Source: Paludibacteraceae bacterium (GTDB lineage: Bacteria > Bacteroidota > Bacteroidia > Bacteroidales > Paludibacteraceae). Taken from it: 64,000 bases of DNA. Below, in pieces: positions 58,019 through 64,000 of the stretch (its first letter is position 1; each line of letters begins with the position of its first letter). The notes under the pieces are model-generated. The model saw nothing but the letters and a program-made list of their open reading frames with translations. It was not told where the DNA came from and ran no database searches. The translations under genes were made by a program, and so were the position numbers. Where the stretch lies: NCBI GenBank assembly GCA_017962085.1, contig JAGCWA010000017.1, positions 124,001 through 188,000 on the forward strand, in the 5' to 3' direction.

Positions 58019-59143
58019 ATGTATGCAATTTTATTTGCCTTTGTACTTCCATTCCTGATTCTGATTCTTACGCTCATATTGAATCGTGATGGAGAACCCT
58101 CGGAAACGAGTGATAAAAGTGCTCCGCAGGGAAACAATTCGACAGATAACACGCAAAACAAGACGCAGAACAAGACGCAAAAACAAAAGGCCTCTTCCCA
58201 TTATAGGAAAACAAAAGATAAGAGGAGCTTCGTCTTCAATCGGGATGCCATAGATTTCAAATTCGAGAACGAGAAACTATATTCCGCTGTACTCTCTGTC
58301 GTGGCTCTCTTTTCCTGGGTGATGCGAAAGGATGGAAATGTGGGTACGCTGGAGATGGATGTGGCGCATGCCTATTTCGCGCATCACCTCACGTTCCATA
58401 GGATTTTATCGCATCCTCCCCATAACATGATAAATGATCCTGTGACGGGAACCCTTCGTCTTGACACGAAGGATTGTATGGAGATGCTCGAATATTACAA
58501 CACCCTCCCAAGGTTGCTGCGGCATGGTAAGTGTTGTGGTAAAATCCTGGAAGCCGATATCTACTATGAGGCGTCATTGGACCTGCTGAAGGCGCTCTTC
58601 CAAGTGGCCTATTCCAGCGACGGGGTGATCGATTCTGAGATGGATATCCTCCGGAGCATCGCACAGGAACTGAAAATCCGTCGTGAGGATTGGAACAACC
58701 TGCAACGGAAGTATGAAACATATCAAGGATCGTATAAAAACAGGACGGACTCTTCTGGCCAATCTTCCGATGAAATGGGCAAAAAATCAAACAGAAAGAA
58801 AAAGAATCGGAGGAATAGACAGAGATGGAATGAATCGGAAAAATCTTCCGGACAAAATGAAGAGCGTAAGGAACAACAACAAAAGCAGGAGGAGCAACAG
58901 GGAAAAGAGCAAAGGAAATCCTCCACCTTCGGCTATAAGCTAACCCAAGCCTACAACGAGCTGGGTCTCCTCACCACCGCCTCCGAAGCGGAGATTAAGG
59001 AGGCTTTCCGTGCCTTGGCGAAGAAATACCACCCCGACCGCCTGCCGCCTGAGGCGACCGACCAGGAACGAAAGATCTCGGCGGACCAGTTCCGGATGGT
59101 CAAGGAGGCGTATGATTTGATTCGGTTGGAAAGAGGGAGGTGA
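58019..59143 (+). CDS. TerB-J array protein 7
   Basis: 374 residues. Membrane helix ~3-21 (AILFAFVLPFLILILTLIL), spacer with TQNKTQNKTQKQ, TerB-like ~87-225 (AVLSVVALFSWVMRKDGNVG, KDCMEMLEYYNT, RHGKCCGKIL, LFQVAYSSDGVIDSEMDILR), a very basic then Gln/Glu-rich linker (KSNRKKKNRRNRQRW, KEQQQKQEEQQGKEQRK) and J domain with HPD at 338-340. In the J domain AFRALAKKYHPD replaces AYRTLVKKYHPD, shared only with protein 8. Confidence 0.85.
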   Translation: MYAILFAFVLPFLILILTLILNRDGEPSETSDKSAPQGNNSTDNTQNKTQNKTQKQKASSHYRKTKDKRSFVFNRDAIDFKFENEKLYSAVLSVVALFSWVMRKDGNVGTLEMDVAHAYFAHHLTFHRILSHPPHNMINDPVTGTLRLDTKDCMEMLEYYNTLPRLLRHGKCCGKILEADIYYEASLDLLKALFQVAYSSDGVIDSEMDILRSIAQELKIRREDWNNLQRKYETYQGSYKNRTDSSGQSSDEMGKKSNRKKKNRRNRQRWNESEKSSGQNEERKEQQQKQEEQQGKEQRKSSTFGYKLTQAYNELGLLTTASEAEIKEAFRALAKKYHPDRLPPEATDQERKISADQFRMVKEAYDLIRLERGR

Positions 59144-59250
59144 CAATTAAAAATTAAGAATTAATGGGATGTGCATATCCTCACATGATGCGCATACATG
59201 AATGATTTTCGTAAATCGTAAATCGTTAAATCACAAATCTATCGATGGAA
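59141..59250 (+). repeat. Intergenic duplicated unit B, copy 2
   Basis: gacaattaaaaattaagaat, tcctcacatgatgcgcatac, atgaatgattt and aaatcgtaaatcgttaaatc, then atcgatggaaacgg, which also occurs in unit A. It shows that the duplicated segment included the 3' flank of the gene. Confidence 0.75.
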
Positions 59251-59315
59251 ACGGTATTTTTTGAATGATCGGATTCTCTCATGTGATAGATATAATCGTC
59301 AAAAAAGCAAGCACT

Positions 59316-59347
59316 TTTGGGATAACTCTTTTGTTTGATTACCTTTG
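59316..59347 (+). promoter_or_regulatory. Predicted promoter of array gene 8
   Basis: TTTG 59316-59319, 20-nt spacer, TACCTTTG 59340-59347 followed by TG, nearly identical to the gene 7 promoter. It lies inside the longest open frame (from 59265), so that frame's first 39 codons are not coding. Confidence 0.78.
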
Positions 59348-59381
59348 TGACAATAATGGTGATCAAGACATCCTAAAACAT

Positions 59382-60545
59382 ATGGGCGTATTAAAATTTT
59401 TTGTCTTACTTTTTATTTCTGTTCTCTATATATGGGTTCTTGCCGCCATTGGAATAAATGTCCCAAGAATACGTGATTATATCCGTATCCTTGAAAAGAA
59501 GATAATCCAAAGATTCTATAGCGAATCCACTCATGGAACTGATAGGTCTGCTCATAACACGTATGAATCTACTCATAAAACCAGCGAATCTACTGGAACT
59601 GAAAATACTTCATCGTATCATACCTATAAAAGTACAAATCCTAAGTACCAGAGGAGAATCGTCTTTGATACGCGCGCGGATGTGGATGAATCGGGGGAAC
59701 AAACGCTGTATGCCGCTGTTCTCTCCGTTATCGCCCTATTTTCATGGGTGATGCGAAAGGACGGAAGCGCAGGCAAACAGGAGTTGGAAGTGGCGCGTAT
59801 CTATTTTAGGAAACATCCCTTATTTACAGGTGTCTTGTCGTCTCCTCCCCAAGATCAGGTCAATGACCCGGTGACAAATACCCCAATCATCTCTTCGAAT
59901 GATTGCATGAAGTTACTTAGGTCCTATAACAAGCTTCCGAGGTTGCTGAAGTATAGCAAGTGCTGTGATAATATCATGGCGGCCAATATCTATCCGAGTG
60001 CGGCGCTGGATTTGCTGAGAATCCTCTTCCAAGTGGCCTACTCCAGTGACGGTGTGATCGAGTCCGAAATGGAGATTCTCCATGGCATCGCACAGGAACT
60101 AAAGATCCGTCCTGAGGACTGGAACAATCTGGTGCGGATGTATGGAACATATCGGGAACCGAATAGAGGGAAGAAATCTACGAATCAATCTGCTAATGAA
60201 AAAAGCAAGAAATCCAACAAGAAAAAGAAACGGAAAAATAGACAAAATGAGGATGAATCGGGAGGTGCTTCCGACCAAAACGAAGAGCAATGGAGTGACG
60301 AACAGGAACAGCACCAGAAATCCTCCACTTTTGGCTATAAGCTAACCCAAGCCTACAACGAACTGGGTCTCCTCACTACCGCCACCGAAGCGGAGATTAA
60401 AGAGGCTTTCCGTGCCTTGGCGAAGAAATACCACCCCGACCGCCTGCCGCCTGAGGCGACCGATCAGGAACGAAAGATCTCGGCGGACCAGTTCCGATTG
60501 GTCAAGGAGGCGTATGACCTGATTCGGTTGGAACGGGGGAGTTAA
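59382..60545 (+). CDS. TerB-J array protein 8
   Basis: 387 residues from ATG 59382 (MGVLKFFVLLFISVLYIWVL). The frame opens at 59265, but the promoter at 59316-59347 lies in between, and 59382 puts the membrane helix (~4-22) at the N-terminus as in the paralogues. Thr/Ser-rich spacer with a repeated HGTDRSAHNTYESTHKTSES-like pattern, TerB (AVLSVIALFSWVMRKDGSAG, NDCMKLLRSYNK, KYSKCCDNIM, LFQVAYSSDGVIESEMEILH), a linker with KSNKKKKRKNRQNEDESGGA, and J domain with HPD at 351-353, near-identical to protein 7. Confidence 0.85.
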   Translation: MGVLKFFVLLFISVLYIWVLAAIGINVPRIRDYIRILEKKIIQRFYSESTHGTDRSAHNTYESTHKTSESTGTENTSSYHTYKSTNPKYQRRIVFDTRADVDESGEQTLYAAVLSVIALFSWVMRKDGSAGKQELEVARIYFRKHPLFTGVLSSPPQDQVNDPVTNTPIISSNDCMKLLRSYNKLPRLLKYSKCCDNIMAANIYPSAALDLLRILFQVAYSSDGVIESEMEILHGIAQELKIRPEDWNNLVRMYGTYREPNRGKKSTNQSANEKSKKSNKKKKRKNRQNEDESGGASDQNEEQWSDEQEQHQKSSTFGYKLTQAYNELGLLTTATEAEIKEAFRALAKKYHPDRLPPEATDQERKISADQFRLVKEAYDLIRLERGS

Positions 60546-60566
60546 GAGTTAAGAGTTGAGAATTTT

Positions 60567-60591
60567 GAAACGCTAGTTCGACGCAGTCATT
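60567..60591 (+). repeat. Partial copy of intergenic unit A
   Basis: gaaacgctagttcgacgcag followed by tcatt. Only the first part of the unit is present, after array gene 8. Confidence 0.7.
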
Positions 60592-60664
60592 TGTGAATTG
60601 GGGGAATGTGCTTCCTTACCCAATGGCACGACTCACGGCCTGCAAGGACATTTCATTATCTAGT

Positions 60665-60681
60665 CCAGGGCAACACCCTGG
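60665..60681. repeat. Small palindromic element
   Basis: CCAGGG-caaca-CCCTGG hairpin in the gap between array gene 8 and the MmcQ-like gene. No T run, so not an intrinsic terminator; it resembles the dispersed palindromes common in this group of bacteria. Confidence 0.4.
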
Positions 60682-60803
60682 GGATTTAAAATTTAATCGA
60701 ATGTGTTCCCTACATGATGCGTACGACCCAACGACTCGAACGGAAAGGCGACTACGAACAAACCGATGACGTACATGAGCTTAGAATTGTGCTGTAAAGG
60801 AGA

Positions 60804-61151
60804 TTACCTCAGCCCCTCCCTCTCCTTCTTCGTCAATTTCTTGACCACTTCGTCGTACGAATGGTCCACGAGTTCGAGAATCAACTTATCACCTGCGTCG
60901 CTACCGAAATGGATTTGGTTCCAATACTTCTTGTTCCAATGAAATGCACCTTCGATGGCAGAATATCGTTCGCGGAGAATGACAGCACGTTCGGGGTCGC
61001 ATTTCATAACGGCACGTTCGGGATTACTCATTGCGATGCACGCAAAAATCTTGTTGCATACCCGAAACGTTAGCAAATCCTCGTCAAAAGGGAAATCCTC
61101 TGTGACACAAGGCTTTGAAAGGCAATATTCACGAAATTTTTCGATGTCCAT
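60804..61151 (-). CDS. MmcQ/YjbR-family protein
   Basis: 115 residues from ATG 61151 (MDIEKFREYCLSKPCVTEDF). CyaY-like fold of the MmcQ/YjbR family: FDEDLLTFRVCNKIFACIAM, VMKCDPERAVILRERY, AFHWNKKYWNQIHFGSDAGD and LVDHSYDEVVKKL. Family members are thought to bind DNA, but the function is unclear. It is the only minus-strand gene inside the array, between members 8 and 9; the extension to 61214 is not needed. Confidence 0.88.
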   Translation of the reverse strand: MDIEKFREYCLSKPCVTEDFPFDEDLLTFRVCNKIFACIAMSNPERAVMKCDPERAVILRERYSAIEGAFHWNKKYWNQIHFGSDAGDKLILELVDHSYDEVVKKLTKKEREGLR

Positions 61152-61383
61152 TTTTGGGGAGGGTGTTTTTATAGTGCAAATATAAAAATGATTATCAACC
61201 ATATCAACTTTCAAATCTGATTTTAACCAAGGCTTTTGTCAAACCTCGATAATCAATCTCTCAGTCAATTCGGCATAAACTCTCTTTCAATGTATAGTGG
61301 CGTTTACAAGTAGATTGACTCCTGCCGTAACAGACGTGGGGGATGGAACGACATCGGTGTGTGGAATAAAATCAAGCGCATCA

Positions 61384-61414
61384 TTTGGAATGCCTTCCCC
61401 TTTATTTATCTTTG
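61384..61414 (+). promoter_or_regulatory. Predicted promoter of array gene 9
   Basis: TTTG 61384-61387, 19-nt spacer, TATCTTTG 61407-61414 followed by TG. GGAATGCC after the -33 box is shared with genes 5 and 6. It lies inside the longest open frame (from 61359). Confidence 0.78.
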
Positions 61415-61448
61415 TGATATAATGTTTTTACTCATCAGGATTAAAGCG

Positions 61449-62444
61449 ATGTTGAGTGACTATTTGATATTTTTTGGGATCATTTGTATTGTCGTTATAA
61501 TTGAGGCTCTTTTTGCGTGGATACGTCCTGCCCAAAAGGTGAAAGATGTGTTCCATGATGTTGTCCTTGATCAGAATCCGCCCAAATCCGACGTTCCGAA
61601 CTATGAGCCTATTCCGCCCTTGATGGGCACCGGCCGCACGAATTCCAGAAGGAAGAAGGTCTTTCAAGGGAATTATCCGAGTGGGATGGAGGATGAGAAT
61701 ATCTATACGTCTGCTCTTTCCGTCATCGCATTATTTTCATGGGTGATCCGTAGGGATAAGGTAGTGGACCATCGGGAGGTGTCCGTGGCTTGGTTCTATT
61801 TCAAGAACCATCCGATATACAGAAATCTGCTGTGGTGCCGTCCAAGAGGGTTGCAGAAAGACCCCATAACGGGAGACAAGTGTCTCTATTCCAGTGAGTG
61901 TATGGAGTTGCTCCGGCACTACAATGATTCCCGGGAACTTCTCCGGTACAATCTATGTTGCCAAAACATCCTGAAGTCTGGTATCTTCTATGAGGCTGTC
62001 CTGGATCTGTTGAATGCGCTTTTCCAGGTGGCTTTCTCCAGCGATGGGGTGATTGGCTCCGAGATGGAAATTCTCTATGGAATCTCTATGGAGCTGAAAA
62101 TCAAGCAAGAGGATTGGAAAATACTGAAGCAAAAGTATAAAACGGCTAAAACAAAAAAGTCGGAGGAAACTGCGGGAAAGAAAAATAACGGCTCCTCGAC
62201 TTCGTCAAAGGGAAAGAAGAGCTCCTCCTATGGCTACAAACTGACGCAAGCCTACAACCAATTGGGGCTCCTCACCACCGCCTCCGAGGCGGAAATTAAG
62301 AATGCCTACCGCGATCTGGTCAAGAAATACCACCCCGACCATCTATCACCTGACGCCACCGACCTCGACCGAAAGATCTCGGCGGACCAATTCCAGCGGG
62401 TCAAGGAGGCGTATGATCTGATTCGGCTGGAAAGGGGGAGATAG
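61449..62444 (+). CDS. TerB-J array protein 9
   Basis: 331 residues from ATG 61449 (MLSDYLIFFGIICIVVIIEA). The frame opens at 61359 and has an ATG at 61422, but the promoter ends at 61414, and 61449 gives a normal leader and an N-terminal membrane helix (~5-22). TerB (SALSVIALFSWVIRRDKVVD, where the usual Gly after Asp is Lys; SECMELLRHYND; RYNLCCQNIL; LFQVAFSSDGVIGSEMEILY), a short Lys/Ser linker and J domain with HPD at 295-297, followed by His instead of Arg (HPDH). It is the array's edge copy and the most divergent around HPD. Confidence 0.85.
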   Translation: MLSDYLIFFGIICIVVIIEALFAWIRPAQKVKDVFHDVVLDQNPPKSDVPNYEPIPPLMGTGRTNSRRKKVFQGNYPSGMEDENIYTSALSVIALFSWVIRRDKVVDHREVSVAWFYFKNHPIYRNLLWCRPRGLQKDPITGDKCLYSSECMELLRHYNDSRELLRYNLCCQNILKSGIFYEAVLDLLNALFQVAFSSDGVIGSEMEILYGISMELKIKQEDWKILKQKYKTAKTKKSEETAGKKNNGSSTSSKGKKSSSYGYKLTQAYNQLGLLTTASEAEIKNAYRDLVKKYHPDHLSPDATDLDRKISADQFQRVKEAYDLIRLERGR

Positions 62445-62519
62445 GGGGAGGAAGAGCAGTTGCACAGGAAATATGGGCTGACAGAGGAGGAGATGAAGTT
62501 TGTGGAGGGGATGGAGTGA
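62445..62519 (+). pseudogene. In-frame coding-like tail after the stop of array gene 9
   Basis: Directly after the TAG the same frame runs 24 codons to TGA: GEEEQLHRKYGLTEEEMKFV then EGME. The YGLTEEE-x-x-x-VEG pattern is common at the C-terminal ends of Eco57I/PglX-like DNA methyltransferases, so this may be a relic of such a gene. It may also be a lost extension of gene 9. Confidence 0.35.
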
Positions 62520-62520
62520 C

Positions 62521-62529
62521 GGGGGGGGG
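62521..62529. repeat. Nine-G homopolymer
   Basis: G9 tract 19 nt upstream of the -33 box of the next promoter, a position where length changes could alter transcription. Confidence 0.6.
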
Positions 62530-62547
62530 AATGTTCGGTTGTAATAA

Positions 62548-62578
62548 TTTGACATTAACGATAAAAGTACTACCTTAG
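62548..62578 (+). promoter_or_regulatory. Predicted promoter of the four-helix-bundle gene
   Basis: TTTG 62548-62551, 19-nt spacer, TACCTTAG 62571-62578 (one mismatch); 23 nt before the ATG at 62602. Confidence 0.6.
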
Positions 62579-62601
62579 CATCAAATTAAAATGAAAAAAC
62601 T

Positions 62602-63339
62602 ATGCTGATTAGAAATTTTGGCTTTTATTGGCTTGATACCTGGGTGATGGGCAATGTTATCCAACTTGCCACTCAAGATTTTTGCAGACGCTACCTGAAT
62701 CGCTCAAATGATCCTTGTGGCAGACAGTATGATCAGATGACGCAGGCCGCTCGTTCTGTGCCAGCTAACATCGCTGAGGGGAATTCCCGACATTCTACCT
62801 CCAAAGAAACAGAAATGAAACTCACTGACGTGGCTCGCGCAAGTCTTGCTGAACTGGCGAATGACTACTTGAACTGGTTGTTGCAACATGAGCAATTACC
62901 ATGGTCTATTAATTCAGGTGAGCATAAGCAGGTTAGTGCCGTTTTACTTGATAAACCAACTTACAAAGATGATGTGCAACATTCAAGCAGCATTCATATA
63001 TTACTTCAAAAACACAAATTTGACAAGTGGCTTACATCAAATGATTCGATGACAGAAGCTCGATGTTTGTTGATATTGTGCAATCGACTCATCTTAATGC
63101 TTAATAAACTGATAACGAACCTCCTCACCACCTTTCGTGAAGAAGGTGGCTTCTCCGAAGGACTGACCGCCGAAAGGCTCGCCTACCGCGCAGAACAAAG
63201 CATCCAATCCAATGCGCCAATCTGCCCTAAGTGTGGCAAGCCGATGATCAGGCGGATGGCCAAGAAGGGGGTGAATGCCGGCAAGGAGTTCTGGAGCTGC
63301 TCGGGGTATCCGGAATGTAACGGGTCGAGAAGAGGGTAA
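62602..63339 (+). CDS. Four-helix-bundle (S23-like) protein with suffix domain and C4 zinc finger
   Basis: 245 residues. N-terminal four-helix-bundle part ~15-115 with QMTQAARSVPANIAEGNSRH and LTDVARASLAELANDYLNWL, the signature of the 23S rRNA intervening-sequence (S23/TIGR02436) family. A middle suffix region ~120-205 follows, then a topoisomerase-type C4 zinc finger ~212-240 (CPKCGKPMIRRMAKKGVNAG, then FWSCSGYPECNG). The zinc finger suggests nucleic-acid binding. The role of this family is unknown. AT-rich at the start, GC-richer at the zinc finger, consistent with a fusion. Confidence 0.88.
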   Translation: MLIRNFGFYWLDTWVMGNVIQLATQDFCRRYLNRSNDPCGRQYDQMTQAARSVPANIAEGNSRHSTSKETEMKLTDVARASLAELANDYLNWLLQHEQLPWSINSGEHKQVSAVLLDKPTYKDDVQHSSSIHILLQKHKFDKWLTSNDSMTEARCLLILCNRLILMLNKLITNLLTTFREEGGFSEGLTAERLAYRAEQSIQSNAPICPKCGKPMIRRMAKKGVNAGKEFWSCSGYPECNGSRRG

Positions 63340-63393
63340 AAAAGGACGAGTTCAACATCATATTCCCCCCGTTTCCATCGATGAAATCGCCAA

Positions 63394-64000
63394 TTATTTG
63401 CAAACACCGCAGCTGTTGCAGTGGGATAGCTCGCCACGGAAACGTTGCTCCACGAGCATCCGTATCTTATCCTTCACGGCTTCGATCCGTATGTTATCCA
63501 ACACGTCGCTCACGAAGGCGAACATGAGAAGCATGCGGGCCTCCTCCTCCGGAATTCCTCTCGAACGAAGGTAAAAAAGTGCCGTTTCATCGATTCTTCC
63601 GGTCGATGCGCCGTGGCTACACTTCACGTCGTCCGCATAGATTTCCAAGTGAGGTTTCGTGTACATCCTAGCGTTCGGAGACATGCAGACGTTGCGGTCT
63701 GTTTGGTAGGCCTCCGTCTTGAATGCGCCCTCGGCCACCATGATTTTGCCGGAGAATGCGCCGGTCGCCTCATCATTCAAAACATATTTATAGAGCTCAC
63801 GGCTCTTGCAGTTCGGACGGTGATGGTTGATCAGCGTCGTATTGTCGATGTGCTGTTTCGCGTCTCCGATCGCCATGCCGCTTAGGGTGGTTTGGCAATG
63901 CTCCCCGTCGATGTCGATCTGGATCCTGTTCCTGGTCAGTCCGTTGTGCAACGTGAGGTCGTTCACGATGATCTCCGAGCCGCTCTGTTGGCGGATGTTC
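63394..64000 (-). CDS. sufD: SufD, Fe-S cluster assembly scaffold subunit (partial, 5' end outside window)
   Basis: C-terminal ~200 residues of the SufBCD complex subunit; the frame is open to the window edge. Motifs of the beta-helix core: KQHIDNTTLINHHRPNCKSR, EATGAFSGKIMVAEGAFKTE, QTDRNVCMSPNARMYTKPHL, EIYADDVKCSHGASTGRIDE and LFYLRSRGIPEEEARMLLMF. The C-terminus carries a CNSCGVCK motif. sufC and sufB would be expected upstream, beyond 64000. Confidence 0.95.
   Translation of the reverse strand, partial: NIRQQSGSEIIVNDLTLHNGLTRNRIQIDIDGEHCQTTLSGMAIGDAKQHIDNTTLINHHRPNCKSRELYKYVLNDEATGAFSGKIMVAEGAFKTEAYQTDRNVCMSPNARMYTKPHLEIYADDVKCSHGASTGRIDETALFYLRSRGIPEEEARMLLMFAFVSDVLDNIRIEAVKDKIRMLVEQRFRGELSHCNSCGVCK

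Noticed and set aside
54955-59250. A CRISPR array suggested by repeated intergenic units
   Set aside because: The repeats are spaced by whole genes, and there are no regular spacers or cas genes.
59265-59381. N-terminal extension of array protein 8
   Set aside because: It contains a full promoter (59316-59347) and duplicated intergenic sequence, and has no counterpart in the paralogues.
60665-60681. Intrinsic terminator
   Set aside because: The hairpin has no T tract on either strand.
61359-61448. N-terminal extension of array protein 9
   Set aside because: It contains the promoter at 61384-61414; the start at 61449 fits the family layout.
50469-62444. Reading the array as a tellurite-resistance (ter) operon because of the TerB-like domains
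   Set aside because: No TerA, TerC, TerD, TerE or TerZ genes are present, and the domain order membrane helix-TerB-J is that of DjlA, not of ter proteins.

Overview
The window is chromosomal DNA from a member of the Bacteroidetes, most likely order Bacteroidales. The evidence is promoters of the Bacteroidetes type (TTTG, 19-20 nt, TAnnTTTG) before many genes, few clear Shine-Dalgarno sites, a PorT-type component of the type IX secretion system (T9SS), proteins with T9SS-like C-terminal domains, a C25 (gingipain-type) peptidase, PCMD, DUF2931 and CBM6 proteins, and SufD and CarB of Bacteroidetes type. All calls come from reading the sequence; no database search was possible.

Layout. 1-4.1 kb: the 5' part of carB with what looks like a transcription attenuator in its leader, a PHP-family phosphoesterase and an arginase-like protein. 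4.2-9.3 kb: accessory DNA with decayed C-terminal toxin-like pieces and small immunity-like genes (SUKH, DUF2931, duplicated DUF6985), plus a divergent two-gene unit with a small SpoT/Mesh1-like HD hydrolase. 9.3-18.2 kb: a secreted CE6-CBM6 esterase, then a minus-strand polysaccharide operon (flippase, O-antigen ligase, repeat-unit polymerase, GT2, GT4) and a UPF0340 gene. 18.4-28.2 kb: tRNA-Thr(CGT), a metallopeptidase-like lipoprotein, a Wzz-like membrane protein, a von Willebrand A/coiled-coil protein, a possible nuclease, a PCMD lipoprotein, two beta-barrel proteins (one PorT) and an immunity-like gene behind a small Rhs-like remnant.

28.2-37.1 kb: a minus-strand run of TPR protein, barrel protein, DjlA-like TerB-J protein, clpS, clpA and aat; the last three form a complete N-degron unit (tagging enzyme, adaptor, unfoldase). 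37.5-50.1 kb: a lipoprotein, exported proteins including a C25 peptidase and an alpha/beta hydrolase, a SpoIID-like protein, a MATE transporter, an XRE-cupin regulator with an acyl-CoA synthetase, and queH.

50.4-62.4 kb is the most unusual part: nine consecutive same-strand paralogues, each with an N-terminal membrane anchor, a variable linker, an expanded TerB-like domain, a K/Q/N/E-rich linker and a C-terminal J domain with an intact HPD motif. Eight have their own Bacteroidetes-type promoter, and two promoters show that the longest-ORF start is too far upstream. The gaps are themselves duplicated. A tenth, divergent relative is the solo DjlA-like gene at 31.5-32.3 kb. I interpret the array as a lineage-specific family of membrane-anchored DnaK co-chaperones that diversified in the non-J parts while the J domain stayed nearly constant. 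The window ends with a four-helix-bundle/zinc-finger gene and a partial sufD.
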